Notes: generated by a model not told the origin, from the sequence alone. Positions 11,160 to 23,960 are shown, numbered from the stretch's first letter. The stretch is DNA of 58,164 nt from Symsagittifera roscoffensis (GCF_963678635.1 NW_026971074.1:7501-65664); one strand, 5' to 3'. Numbers and translations are program-made.

Positions 11160-12790
11160 ACATGGATCAAAAACAATACACAACAAATTTCACCTAAACA
11201 AAAATTGTATAGGACAGACTTATTACCCATAGTAGTGAAGGAAAACTAACTGATAACATAAATTTATCAGGACCTCTAGATATAGACCCAAAGTACACAA
11301 TAAATCAAGTGTTTAACCTACTTGACCCTCTAGATAATATACCCCTTTCAAAAACAGAAATTAAAAAAATCTTTTTACCAGCCACAGAAAAAATGACACA
11401 GGAACTAGTTCGAAAATATGAAAACCTTGACACAGTCATTGGACAGCTTAAGTCTTGGCAGAAATCTAAAACAAAATCCATAAAAGCAGCTATCCCAATT
11501 CTAGGAAACAAAATACTTCTTAGATAATTCAGAAAAATTAATAACACATCCACAAACGAGAACACCGGTATTTTGGAATACAAAACATCTGAATTAAAAG
11601 TACCCTGTTTACCACTAAGTATGATACTCCTAGCATTTCACATTTCACATTCCTTAAATACAAAAGGACATACAGGATCAGAAAAAATATGCTCATATTT
11701 TATCCGATATTTTTACTTTCAAATGCACCAATTTGGGTTTAAAAAATCATGTAATGATTGCATAACATGCCAATTAAACAGATTATACCCACATCAGAAA
11801 CAATTAGCAGAAAAACGAGACTTTTAAGGACAAAGTTTATAATTCAACCACAGAATCTCATTTGATACAAAAGGACCGATATCGCCCTCTTCAGAAGGAA
11901 ACTCACATATAATGCTTATAGTTGATGTATTTACACACTTTGTAGCACTCAACCCTGTACCTCATTGTAATGCCTATTATGCATATACAACACTTTACGA
12001 ACACTGGATAGCAAAATTTGGATTACCTAACGCCTTGTCACCGATAACGGCACTGAATTCATAAATAATGAAATCATCACATTATGCCAACTATATAAAA
12101 TTAAACACAAACCACGAACGTCTCATAGCCCATGGACTAATGATTTAGTCGAAGGAATGTACCGTTCACTACAAGACTACCTCAGATGTGTCATAATTGG
12201 AAATGATACAAAATACACTGAATGGTCAACAAACGTAAAATTATTCTCCTAGCTTATAATTCGCAGAGAAGAACAAACCTAGGACTATCACCTTATGAAA
12301 TTGTTTTCAATGAAAAACCATGGAAACCAATAATATTCACAGCAATTCCTCAAAAAACACACAACGCTATTGCCAACCTACTAAAGAAACAATTTGTTAT
12401 AAATTACCGTTACACACGCACATTGAAGATAGTTTTCATCACCCACAAATCTTAAAATTAGCTTCCGGCACACATACAGAATGAATTTTGAACAGAGATA
12501 AAAAGCAAATTGAAATTTATCAGAAAATAGCCAAAAAACTATTACAAAGAGAGAATATTCAATCACAAATTAAGTCAAGCTTCACACCAGCTACGAAGCT
12601 AAAAATCGGACCACAAAAAGAAAATCCAAAAAGTGACAAGCGATCCGAAAAGGATCATTTCAGTTTTTTGACAAACCCCCTGATGTAACATATAAAATTA
12701 TTGATCAAAAGGAAATACAACTGATTGACTCAACACAGAAAATTATTCAACACAGAAACAATCTTTTGCCATATTACCCAAAAGAACACG
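11160..12790 (+). pseudogene. Integrase, element A (broken)
   Basis: HHCC zinc domain: GHTGSEK near 11675 and CNDCITCQLN near 11755. The catalytic core has IVDVFTHFVALNP near 11920 (first Asp). The DNG motif (ccgataacggc near 12043) is shifted out of frame. The final Glu lies in LVEGMYRSLQ near 12150. The C-terminal nucleic-acid-binding region continues to HRNNLLPYYPKEHALREL near 12750. Family-wide, integrase inserts the cDNA into the host genome. This copy cannot be functional. Confidence 0.85.
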
Positions 12791-13150
12791 CTCTTCGCGA
12801 ACTAAAACACAGTTATAATCTTTTGCAGGACTTCAAGTTGTCCATGGCAAATCAGACAATAATCAGCAACAAAAACATGATGCAAATTATTCAGCGCAAT
12901 TATTAAAACTATAGAATAAAGAAGTTAAAAAAACCCAACAAAAATCTCAAGAAATTAGCAGAAAACAAATACCCCAAAAACAAAAGAAAAATCGAAAACT
13001 AGAAGAAAAAATTTTATTACAAGAAACAAAAGAAAAGTCTCAACAACGATGACAATCATTACGACTCAGAAGTCAACCACGGAAAGATTACAAAAATTTT
13101 ATTCCACAATCTAAAATATTAAAGAAAGTTGAAACTCAAAAACTTCTTTA
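12791..13150 (+). pseudogene. Charged Lys/Gln tail of pol, element A
   Basis: A nearly open stretch rich in K, Q, E and S (for example EEKILLQETKEKSQQR) continues the integrase frame and has a degraded counterpart in B near 34200-34600. It looks like a disordered, basic C-terminal extension of integrase. A TGA lies at about 13048. Confidence 0.5.
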
Positions 13151-13977
13151 TAAAAAACTAATCATCTTAAACTTTTTAAACTGTAACAAACTTTTCTTCT
13201 CTTTTCTATATTTCATCCTGCCACCCTTGAATAACAAATTCAACTTAAACCAATCAGAAACTATTTAAACATCATCCCATTCTGACACCAATTATTTAGC
13301 CGACACTTTACAGACTTCAAACATATGTGAAACTATAACTTACAGACCTCCAGGTCAAAAATAAACAACACGCTCAATTTTAATAACTGAAATAATCAAA
13401 ATATGATTGTTACAACCCTCCCCTTCTAACTAGTACAAAGATCAACAATATTGTTCCAACTTACATTCAAAATTTCCCTCAAGGAAGAAAATTAAATTAG
13501 CCTTAAGTAAAAATAAGACATGATAATTTAACCTAGAGTAGACATAACTCCTGACCTGAATACCCCCAATCATCCAATAAAAAAACTAGAAAGCTCGTTC
13601 CTAGACCCTCAGACTTCCTCTCACTAAATTTTGTCTATATCCAACCTACTTGTCTAAAATCAATGAACAATCCGACCAAACTCAAGTTTTGCGTCGAAAA
13701 ATTAAAAATAATTTAACAAAACGAATCATTTCTCAAATGCTTTTCTCTCACTCAGTTCAACTCCTCAAATTATTAATGTCAAAATTTTTTCATTTCTATC
13801 AATTTTTGTTCAAATTAGTATATTTTTTATCATTGACACCTGTGAACAATTTCTCCTTCTCCTTGTGATTTTTTTCGCAGTTTTTTCGTAGTTTATCATT
13901 CCCTCCAGAAAGCCCATCTGAACTTCGCAAAAATCCTTGATCACCTCCTCAGCAACGATATTTCAACAACTGACTAA
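13151..13977 (+). other. pol-env spacer with conserved two-motif block (element A)
   Basis: No sustained frame. At 13346-13424 it carries acctccaggtcaaaaata and, ending 79 nt from the start of that motif, acaaccctcccct. Both motifs recur in element B (34086-34008 on the minus strand) at exactly the same total length, while the middle is variable. Position directly upstream of env suggests a role in making env mRNA, such as splicing or internal initiation. This role is inference. Confidence 0.5.
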
Positions 13978-16900
13978 ATGTTCAGACATTTATTCAACAA
14001 GAAAGACATCTTTCTTCTTCTAGTGATATTTGTCACTTTTCTAGTCTCCCTAATTTTGACAAAACGAAATGTAAAAAAAAAATCGAAACAACTTCTGTAC
14101 TGGCAACAATAGTTTTCAGCAGTTTCTTTGAAGAGATTTTTTAAACAACATAGATTTTCTTCGTGAGCAAAAACTATTTAAAATATTTCAAAGTTGCTAA
14201 TCAACAACCAACACAACGCTCCCCACCGACAACGACATCCCAGGAATCTCCAATAACCCCAACGTCTAGTCAGACAAGTTAACCCGAATCATCAAAACGT
14301 ATTTCATTTGAAGAAAATCCATATGCATTTGAAGAAAGACATTCACTATTATCAGAACCTTTAGAATCCGTAGTTTGCCAATATACAATATCTATCCTTA
14401 TCTACAACAAGATCTTACTAGAACAAGACAGCCTAGTCAAAACCAATTTCAAACATCTAAAATAGATAGACAAATCATACGTCCAAGACGTAATAGAGTT
14501 TTTACAACTCCCAGAGTTCATTTTGAAATACCCTCATCACCATCCCCAAATCCTTTGGACCTTTCCATTAATTCAATTCAAAGTACCCCCTCCACCATTA
14601 CAAACGATTTCACAACAAAACACACCTAACATACTATCGGGTTACTTGGGATCAACCCCCATATCCGAACAACTTCGTGAAAATCCCTTTAAACCCCCAA
14701 CTTCAACACAACGTCTTGGTGAACCAAACTTGGCAAACGACCCTCTAGATATCTCATCCGATACATCTTTGCCATTACCAGAAACCTCATCACTACCTTC
14801 AACACCTTCAAGAATAAGTAAAACTCTAACAACAACATTTCCACTAAATTTACCTACAAATTTAGATGATAGATATAAAGAACTTTTAACCAATAATATA
14901 CTTCTAGGATTAGATTGGAATACATTCGTAGCACCTCCTCCTCTTTTGGCCAACAACTTGATAGGCACAGATTACATAGTTGGGCACTCGACAAGTATCA
15001 ATACAGACACCATTTTAACAAAGACATTCAAGAACACAACATGAAGATCCTTACACAAGACAACTTAACACTTAAACTTGGATTAACAGTAAAATTTAAA
15101 AGAATAATACATCACCCTCTCCCCTAGCTCCACCAAATATAACAAATCAATACTTACCTCCCCATTTATTACAACAGAACTTATCTATAAATACGATAGA
15201 TATACAAAAAAGACACTTGGCTACATAACAATCTATAACTCATATTTGGGACTATCCTACACAAGTATCTTTGGATAATCTTTTTCCTACAAAACCTCTC
15301 TTCCCTTGTTTTTTCAGAACCAGCATCCCATAAAAATCCTTACCCTCGAACAGGACCACAAAATTTATTAGTTACACACTGTGATTGTGAAGAAAATGAA
15401 CAAAAAACACCACATAAATACGCCATAAACAGAGTAACTCAATGCGAATCCGAAGCACAAGAAATTGAAACAACCAATATAGTAGTGACACTTTATTCAA
15501 AAGCCCGAGCTACAACCATACTAGGATATAAGATCACCACAGCATTTTCAGAGAAAAAATACATTGTTTTCAAGTCTCAAACAGAAACAAAATTAGACTC
15601 AATCACGAATCTTTCTATCAAAGCAATTTAGAAAGATTTTTACAACTTAATCCTGACAATTGTAAAAACGAGCTCCAACAATTAAAGTTAACTACAAAAT
15701 AAAATACAAATCAAAAACTGGTAATTTTTCAAGTTTTTCCAGACTCTGCACATCAAGCAGAACGTGAAAGATACCAAGGTCATATAAGATTAGACGATAA
15801 ATACCCGTTCCACGGCGCACACGGACGATTAACTTGACAAAAATTGTTTACCACACATTGGATTAAACAAATCTTCTAATTGTAAAGCAGATACAAAAGA
15901 AAGGATATCAAGAAATAATTTTTTTTTATTGGAAAATCCAATCAGAAAAACTACAAATTACACCAGATTTAAAAGACGACACCATTATTTATCAAGAGTT
16001 TCGCTTTTCTTGCAAAATTGACCAAAGTTTTTCATCCAACAACAAGAATACAAGGAACTATTGTTTTGTTCCCTAAAGACACATGTACCACATTTCAAAA
16101 TGTAAGAATTCACTGAAGAATGATACAATTTAATCAAAAATACTTTTTTGAATCAATCCCTTATGATAAAGTAAACCCTGATATAATCAAACAAAACAGA
16201 AATCGTTATAGTAATATCGATGGAATAGAAAATACGTTAACACGCTTTCGAATATATCCCGAAGCAGAACTCGCCTGCATATATACAACTCCACTTTAAA
16301 AAACACAATATTCAGAAATTGTTGTCGAATACGAAAACGATTTAGACGTGAAAACAGAAAAAATGATAATTAACCCAAATCCAACTCACCATATTTCTAA
16401 TAATGACGAAAACTCATACATCCCAGTTTTTTTTTGAAAAAAATAGTAAAAACTGGTTGAAAATTTCGCCCATAAGACAAAGGCAGCACACGTTTACAAG
16501 AACTATCACTCATGAACAATACTTATTTTGGCGCAATTCACTATGACATCCAATTAGTCATGAAATTGAATTACACAATAAGCAGAATCTTTAAAGAAAT
16601 GTCACTATCAGAATTAGAAACAGTTCATCACTTATGTGAACTCGAACGAACACACGTTTAACAATCTCTTGCACTCGCAGTACTAAAAATACCTTATGCA
16701 GGATATTTAATATCAGGCAATAGATCAAATTTCAGTGATTATAAAGGAATCATACTATGATTCTACACATGTACAAAAAAGTATCATCATTAATTGTTTT
16801 TGGAGATAAAAGATGTTACAAAAATTTCGGTTATTATAAGGGAATCATACTATGATTTTACACATGTACAAAAAAAGTATTACCATTAAATGTTTTTGAA

Positions 16901-17180
16901 GATGAAAGATGTTACAAAAGAATCCCTATAATCTACAAAAATAAAGAACATTTTATCGGCACACTTTCTAGACAAACATATTTTTGGGATACAGCCGTCC
17001 CTTGTGGATCTGAAAATAGCCACAAGGTTGTACATCTAAATCCGGATGAAGATAAACACTATTTTCTCACCCCATACACTACATTTATGCCACCATTAAA
17101 GAAGTTTTCACCAGAAAGTATCAGAGCTATTGCTCATAACCCCAATATAGATTTACAATCAATAGGTATTTACTCCAAAA
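13978..17180 (+). pseudogene. env: env-like envelope glycoprotein, element A (broken, 3'-truncated)
   Basis: Starts MFRHLF followed by a hydrophobic segment (DIFLLLVIFVTFLVSLIL), a probable signal or anchor. A long Pro/Ser/Thr-rich region follows (14230-14850), then a conserved domain starting near LDWNTFVAPPP, then Cys-containing ectodomain blocks homologous to element B's env. Numerous stops and frameshifts are present. Homology ends at about 17180, before the membrane anchor seen in B. A ~95 bp imperfect tandem duplication lies at 16735-16924. By position and layout it is an entry glycoprotein of a retrovirus-like element. Its viral source is uncertain. Confidence 0.65.
16735..16924 (+). 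repeat. Imperfect ~95 bp tandem duplication in env (element A)
   Basis: The segment around ggaatcatactatgatt is present at 16746 and again at 16841, each copy continuing through acacatgtacaaaaaa to agatgttacaaaa. The copies differ at several positions, so the duplication is not recent. It overlaps the env region that is duplicated independently in element B (30531-30730). Confidence 0.85.
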
Positions 17181-19099
17181 TGTGCTTCATCTTTATGCTT
17201 CCCGTATATGCTTCATCTTAAGAAAATAGACCCAAAGTTTTTTGTCTAACAAAATCAAAAAACAAAAATGAATTGCATATAATTAGATTGAACCTTTTTC
17301 TAATGAAACCCTGGTGACTGATGCAAACCAATCTGAATCAGTTTTGTTCAATGCAAGATAAAGCAAGATACTTTGGTTGAGAAATACATCAATGAAATTG
17401 TTCCGCCATATGATTGAGAAGGAAGTAATAGCATTAAGAGTGCCTTGGGCGAAGTTTTTCATGTATCATAAAGTCTTTTTTCTCAGGTGTTGGTATTAAA
17501 TTTTTGCGTCTAGTCAAATCTATATCAAACAAAATTATTGAAGAGGATGAAAAGTTTTCCATCTGAAGTTCCAGTCGTAATAATCGCAAAATAGGGCAAC
17601 AAAATTCGAGGCAGGTAGCCTCCTAATTGATTTGGCCCAAAAACATGCCAATAGCTTGGTTTGCAAGTATCACGGTGATTGTTTCCTCCCATGTAAAAAA
17701 ATAAAACACATGAAATAAACCAAATTGAACCAACTAAACAGAAACGGTCAACTTAGATTAATCCCCCGCATCAGTCTGTCAGTTAAAACCAGTACTATTT
17801 CAGTAGTGCAACAGTACAAAAACAGTTTTGTAACAATACTGGGTAATTGCTACGATAGCACTGAGCAGGGGTAAAATTAGGACAAAAAGTTGCAGTACCG
17901 TTCCAGTCAGTACTGTTTCGGTACTGATTCGGTATTGCATCAGTACTTTTTTCTGAAACTAACAAAACTGATCATTACCACATCAGTGAAGAATACAGGA
18001 GTTTAGCTGTTGCATAACCGGAACTTTACTGATTTTTACTAAGGGTTCTCGGGTTTAATTAGCATCACTACGGTCCCGAAAAAATTTTTAATTCAGAAAC
18101 AAGATCAGAACATCAGGTAAATCCGTACTTTATTCACAACAGAAATTAAATTGTCTTCTTAAGTTTTTAAACCTTCTAGTTTGTGGACCGGTTTTTATGG
18201 GCACAGCTTTCCAATAACTCTTCGCTATTGGGTAACGATACTTTCCTGTTACTACGAACAATATTTACCAAGAACGATCCTTTTTCGAAGCTATTCTTTT
18301 TTCTTTCACGAAAATTATGACAATTTTTTGCGTCATAATTGCACTCAACCCTACAAATGACCCTGGTGCCGGCAGTTTTTTTGAAAGTTGTTCGATGCGA
18401 CACATCATTTTTGGCGCTCAGCAGCTGAGTTTTAGCTGTGAGGGCTTGGGGTCCATCAACGTTTTCAAAAATATACTTTCTTATTCACATGCTTACCCAA
18501 AATTGTCGTACTTCAGGCAATTTTTGTTGCTCAAGCCTTCTAAGTCCCAAGCCCTTTATAAATTTCATCCTGAATTGCAATTTACGTGGTTTCTATACCT
18601 TAAGGTTATTGTATTGGCTTTTTTGACTGTAACGACTTGAATCAATTCATAATTTAGAAAAAAATTCCCTTGCTGTTCGAGGAGAAAAACAGTGAAACAA
18701 AAACAAGAGCACTGTAACAGTAGTGTTCCAGTACTATGATAGTACTGTTTTTCAGGAACAGTACTGCAAAAATAACTTACTTAATTCTACCTCAATTCGG
18801 TTTAATCGGTTGCTCGGGTTTGAAGGGTAGTTAGGATTTAAAAAAATCAGATTCAGCCGTAAATTCAATGAAACTTATCGGTAAATAATAGTCACAAAAC
18901 GACCATAACTCTTTTCTGAAATATCGAAAATTTCAGAAACAAACATCGATTCGTTGTTTTTGCAGCAGAAGTTGACAGCAGACATGAAGTTTTATGTTTT
19001 ATAAACTTATTCTTACGTAATTACGCTTTCAGAAATAATAAAATAATTTGGGTCCAGGGCGGAACCCGCGCCGAAGCTTATTTTAAATAGCTGAATCGA
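17181..19099. other. Unassigned DNA with GTACTG-rich inverted repeats
   Basis: Lies between the truncated end of A and the BEL/Pao remnant. TTGCAGTACCGTTCCAG at 17890-17906 is matched in inverted orientation at 18753-18769 (15 of 17 bases). Both copies are flanked by further CAGTAC/GTACTG motifs (17780-17960 and 18690-18770). This could be a short inverted-repeat transposon of about 0.9 kb, or LTR or untranslated DNA of the adjacent BEL/Pao element. Short frames inside resemble nothing I know. Confidence 0.4.
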
Positions 19100-19249
19100 A
19101 TCTATGCGCAGTTGCATTAGCCTCTCGGCCATCGCAGCTTGTCTGTCTTTAATTTATTGCCTTTATAATTCACACTATAGTTTGACAAACTGCTTTCTCA
19201 CTTTCATTTCAAATGAAAACATCCTAGGGCCCCAAAAGAAACAATTTTT

Positions 19250-20200
19250 ACCAGAGGACGACTTCATTTTCGTGTACTGGTTTTCAGGAGAGCGGAGCGG
19301 GCGATCTCATCTCAGCCAAAAATCAGAGTTAAGATACGTGCTAAGGGGTAGTTCTCGCGGGATCTACAATCTTCTACAACCCAAACAAGATCTCCGGACT
19401 TGAGGACATGTTAGGCGGGTGTGTGCCACTTATAGCAGTTGTTGATAGAGGGTACTTCTCTCCCAACCCACGCAACCAGATTGAATGTGCGCCGAAGGTT
19501 TCGTTTCAATTCTATACCGTTATGTACAAGATGGGCGGGTGCAAGGTCTTTCTATAATCGAGTGCACAGATGAACCTCTTTTCTCTGCGCCGACAAAGTT
19601 CGTTCCATTGTCAGGCCAATTGTTTGAGGGGGTTCCACGCCTAGCGATGAATATTTTTACTCCAATTATGCAAGAGCTAGCCTCCTAAAACGAATTCTAT
19701 GTGGTTGGCTCTTGCGGTCAAACAAGTACAGAAAAACGCCCAATGTTTCTCAGATCTCCGGCGAATTGTTAAATTAAAGGGTCCGAATTAGTCTACGCCG
19801 TAACTAATGCATTGAGCCTGGCGCTAACCTAAGTGCTCGACTGGCAGATTATACATTAACTACTGGCACTTCAAACAATGTTGCGTAGTGAGGAGCCTAA
19901 ATGCAAGATGACTCGATACAACAAAACGTAGATTGGTGCGTATGCGTATGTTTGCTAGGCATTAAATTACGAAGGAATTCACTGAGGGGTGATGATCATC
20001 GAGTATGATGGGATGTTCTGTTTTGCATTCAATTTCAGAAAGACGGCTCATGCGGCCTGTGGACCGCCAAACACCGCCAGAGCCGACGAAGAGGAAGAGT
20101 TTTGCAGTAAAAGTTAGATTCTTTACAGGTTTTTCAGAACTTAGCAATTTGAGTTCTGGCGCCAATGCCGCTCTTTTTGAGAGAAACAATAGTTTTAATT
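19250..20200 (-). pseudogene. BEL/Pao integrase (remnant)
   Basis: The N-terminal part at 20189-19962 reads GGVWRSTGRMSRLSEIECKT, then EHPIILDDHHP, typical of the zinc-binding start of BEL integrase. Near 19650-19590 ARRGTPSNNWPDNGTNFVG contains the second catalytic Asp (DNGTNF). Near 19400-19330 SGDLVWVVED and PLARI match the C-terminal region. Stops and a large deletion between these blocks remove much of the core, including the first catalytic Asp region. Confidence 0.75.
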
Positions 20201-20487
20201 TCGACTTTTTTTGAGCTCAAAGGGTGCCACGATTCTAAGTGTTGCTTCAAAGTAACTATGGTACCTAAGATTTATACTGACGACGAAGGCTACAATGGGT
20301 AACAACTTAACAAAAAAATGTTTTGAGGACAAGGGATTATGGGATTGATTAGTGCCGGTTTTGCGACGAAATTAGATGCGGTAACAATAACATCCTCAAC
20401 AGGACCATTGAGTCTCGTTTTGATGATTATTTCTATGTTTGGACGACAGGGTCAGTCAGAAGTTCTTAGGAAGCTGGGATCTAGGTT

Positions 20488-20870
20488 CTAGCTGCTATTT
20501 TTTGAAGCACCGGCAGCATTATCTCGAGTACCTGTATCCGCGGGAATATTTCCGGTGTTGACATAGCGCCATTTGTTCACGATTGTTACTAGTTGTTTTG
20601 ATAATAAGTAGAGCCACTGGAGGTGCTGTCTGAACAATGTGGTGCTGTGTGTCCACATGAGGACCTTGCTAATCGGAATGGTAATAATGTTCTCCTGGCG
20701 GCGTGTGGCCAATAACGCAGCTTGCAATTCTAATAAAGGGATAGACACAGCATTCGTTGGCGCTACTCGCGCTTTATCCAGATAGAAGGAGAATTTGGTC
20801 TCTTGATTATCCAAAGAGCGCGCATGAATAAGTCCAACTGTACAGAAGACCTCGTACGAACTATCTGCAA
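20488..20870 (-). pseudogene. BEL/Pao RNase H (remnant)
   Basis: Reads KARVAPTNAVSIPLLELQAA, then VLMWTHSTTL and WRYVNTGNIPADTGTR, close to the usual Pao phrases (arg-val-ala-pro, LELQA, WRYVxTxxNPAD). The central 108-codon part is open, and surrounding sequence is broken. Confidence 0.8.
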
Positions 20871-21406
20871 AAAAAATGTTTTTTAAATTTTGTCAACTGC
20901 AAACGGAAAAAAATCAGCGGGGAATTGTTAGTTGATCTAAGATGGGTAAGTCGAAATGCCATGAGAGGAGTTTTTCAGCAAGTTGTTTTGGATGAGGGAC
21001 ATCCTACTGTTGACCACTGATTCACCAAAATTCTTTCAGAATGAGACAAACCCACACAGTGTATGGAGCAACCAGCCTGATGGCTTCAAAGACTGAAGAG
21101 ATAAAGCTTAAAACCATGCGCTCCGTAACATTGTTTTTCAATTCTCTATTCTACCCAGGCTTAACACTAATGTGTCATGTATCTGGTATTTTTTTGAACC
21201 TAGTACATGTGACGCTTTATCTTTGCCATCTAAGATTTTTTTTTGACCTGACCTGCTTCGTCACTTGACTTTCTCAACTCGTTTTGTATTATTCTTACAT
21301 TGCTTAAAAATTTCGTCAATTAAAAACTTCCCAACTTAGGAAGCTCTACAAGATTTTTATCTAGCTTCAAAGCTTCTTCAGGGTGTTGTACAAAGTAATT
21401 GTCGTT

Positions 21407-21950
21407 TTAGATTTTTGCATCACTGCAAAAGCTGCATCTGGAAAAAAGCTTGATTGTCAGAATTTTTTGAAGTACGAATGTAGTGCATGTGGGGATTCCC
21501 AAGCCCCCCAAAGAAAAATTTCGGGTGTTTTGGTACTTTACTACATAGGTTGTAGTTTCTTCTCGCCACAGGAATCGCAGTGATGGTTGATCATCTGCAA
21601 GCACACCAACCTGGAAAAACATTCTTTTATTATCAGCAGAAACACAATACCAGTGCCGACGGAACCTCATTATTACGGCTAGAAGGTTTTGAATCAAGTC
21701 TCTATCAACCAGTAGAGCTGTTTTTGAGGAAGGTCCATGACTTTTGGATGCTCCATTGAGGACACGCCGAAATTTTCCCGGCTTGTTGGGGTTAATCATC
21801 GGGTTGTAAGAAAGATGCTATTTACTCGCGGAACGGTGTCTGGGGTCTTGGGCTTTAACTCTGACCTCATACCCTTTGTCATAGTCATCACGAATGGTTT
21901 TTGCATTTTGCATACGACTCTTTAAATGTTTCGTTTTTTTTCTGAAAGTT
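21407..21950 (-). pseudogene. BEL/Pao reverse transcriptase (remnant)
   Basis: The open part (130 codons, 21799-21407) reads INPNKPGKFRRVLNGASKSHG, then LIQNLLAVIMRFRRHWYCVS and PSLRFLWREE. These are highly characteristic of Pao RT fingers and palm. The expected ADI/E catalytic segment has become ADNKRMF. Sequence corresponding to the YVDD region is not recognisable downstream, so the palm is incomplete. Confidence 0.88.
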
Positions 21951-22711
21951 TCTCAAACACTTCATTTGAACCAACGGGGGAAAATAATTCGCTAATTCTA
22001 AGTTGTTTTCAGCCTACGGAGTAGCTATGACTATCGTGTATGGTAGTTGACTCAAGGATTTTATTGACCCTTTTATTGGCCGAGTAGGATTAAAGTTCAT
22101 ACCAGGATTTGACCTGCTCTATTGAATTTACATCCTCGAGGGTGTATTTCAAGCACGTGGCGATTAGACCACTAGAGGAAAGAAGAGGACCAATTAACAA
22201 CCATACAATGGGGAGACGATCAACAAAAGGAGCTGTTTGATTTCTTAGCTCGACAGTACTTTATAGGACGGACATATTCATAGAAATCTTGACCTAAAGT
22301 CGTTTCTAGATCCGCATATCGGTATTCGGCTAGGAAAACAGGTTCCAAGTGGGGATAATTCTCCTGCAAGTTGGAAAAATTGATTATATCTTAACCTTAT
22401 TTAATGTCATAGGTGCACACAAAAAAGTATATTTCGGGATTAGTTTCAGCTGTGACCATTAAGTCAACTTGCTCTGAGACGATAACCTCAGTTGAATTGA
22501 AACCGTTAACAGTCAACTCGATTTTATTACCAGTCAGGTTCATTCTAGGTGCGAGATCAAATGACAAACAATAATGACTGCAGGTTGAGTCACACAACAC
22601 AAATGCATTAGTTTCAAAAGTAATGAATGAAACTGATAGACATTTGATTGGCATTAGACCTATGACAATCGATAATTTCATCGGTCTAATGTGCACAATG
22701 ATGTTGCACAA
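21951..22711 (-). pseudogene. BEL/Pao aspartic protease region (DUF1758-like remnant)
   Basis: 22711-22397 reads GLMPIKCLSV, then FETNAFVLCDSTCSH, APRMNLTGNKIELTVNGFNS and EQVDLMVTAE, the standard layout of the Pao protease with CDSTCSH at the active-site position. Downstream (about 22370-22200) YADLETTLGQDFYEYVRPIK continues the domain toward RT, with stops. Confidence 0.82.
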
Positions 22712-23069
22712 GTGGAGTTTTGTGCGTTCACTTTTGATCTAACTGCAGAAGTGTTCACAAGTATGCAAAGTGAACTCCCAGATACGGTCTAAAATATTTT
22801 CCGGAGTACGGGCTAAAAGATGCTCTCAGCTCCATGTAAGAAGACATTTTATGTTCTCTTCCATTCGGGTTTGTGACATGTTTTGGGCTTAGGTTTTTTC
22901 CTAAACATGTGATTGCCCTGAAGGCGAGAAAAAGCTCACTTTCGGCACAGGATTCTGCGCGTTGGGTTGGGTTTCTTTTCTTTGAAGAAGCAAAATTTCC
23001 AAAGTGGATGATTGCTTTTACCTTGCAACCAAGGACTATACAGAGGATATGCACCGATGACTAGGTTGT

Positions 23070-23960
23070 GGTTGACCAAACTTTCGCTCAATTTTCATGA
23101 GAACATCTTTGTACTTTGCACCACTATCTGAAATTTGCGCTATAGAGACCAACGTTTTGAGGTAAAGTAATTTAACATCATCGGACAAGTTTTGCGAGTC
23201 CACAGCACTTCTAAACTGCCCAATCTGTCCTCACCACTGGAGTGGATCACCGTTGTATTGGGAAAATTTCCATTGCGGCAAGGGATCTTGTCGAGTAACT
23301 GTGTTGACGTCTTCTAAACCCCGAAGGTTATGGGAAAAGAAATAGATGGATACGAGGAAGAAGCAAAGTGATGCTGCTGCGGTACTATTGTTGGTGAAAA
23401 TTTTTTTGAGCTGTACGCAAAAGGAAATGCTTTTGGAAAACGTTGTGCTAGTTGAGCTTGCAATGTTGGGTTGCTGTAAACGTTTCCACCAGCGTTGTAT
23501 GAACTATTTTAAGCGAATGGCTGCATTATGGGTGTGAAGGATGCAATAGGTCCAAACTGCGTGGCTTAGTTCAGTTGTTGAGGGAAAAAGTCTCAAGAAA
23601 GCTTTATTCGGTATGTAGTGGCCAAGATGCGGATGAGTAAAAGTCATTTGTACCGATGCGAAGCATATGAGTTGAGCGAGATTTGAACGCTGAGGGATAT
23701 TTGAAGTTACGGTCAATGGCAGAGATGACAAGTATACAGGTGAGTTGGCTGGAGCAGTCTTAGGCGAAGAGTTCAATGATAATCCTGCTTTTGAGGAAAT
23801 AAATAATTTCATAGCGGGAGGGGGCGGTATTGGTAATGGTGAGAACGGATATCCGGAATAGTGGGAGGTGATGGGTTCAACTGATGCTGACGAGAGAGCA
23901 ACTATCCTTGTTGATGCGGTGTTATCACAAGACCGTATTGGGAGTCTTGGACGAGGCAAT
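23070..23960 (-). pseudogene. BEL/Pao gag (remnant)
   Basis: An open 151-codon Pro/Ser-rich stretch (23959-23504) is followed, after stops, by FSQYNGDPLQW, GQIGQFRSAVDSQNLSDDVK and KYKDVLMKIERKFGQPQP near 23290-23070. This is the conserved core of the Pao gag (DUF1759-like). The following 23054-22755 frame has Cys residues that may be the worn zinc-knuckle region. Confidence 0.78.

Larger units (their letters stand above)
3371..17180 (+). mobile_element. Element A: Ty3/Gypsy-type env-containing LTR retroelement, 3'-truncated and decayed
   Basis: Order on the plus strand: LTR, PBS, leader ORF, structured leader, ORF1, gag, protease, RT, RNase H, integrase, env-like region. It is homologous to element B throughout. 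Homology stops inside env at about 17180, so the env C-terminus, any downstream ORFs and the 3' LTR are missing and no target duplication can be read. Dozens of stops and frameshifts mark it as the oldest or least constrained copy of the family here. It also lacks several hundred bases between protease and RT compared with B and D, and carries a misplaced gag fragment near 7632. Confidence 0.92.
19100..23960 (-). mobile_element. Decayed BEL/Pao LTR retrotransposon (internal region)
   Basis: On the minus strand, in the correct order: Pao-type gag (DUF1759-like), Pao aspartic protease (DUF1758-like), RT, RNase H and integrase. Each is recognisable by family-typical phrases but broken by stops. 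No LTR pair could be identified at either end. It is a different superfamily from A-D and, from its condition, an older insertion. Boundaries are approximate. Confidence 0.85.

Noticed and set aside
18317-18640. 107-codon plus-strand frame
   Set aside because: Overlapped by other frames on both strands, no motif, and located in repeat-like unassigned DNA.
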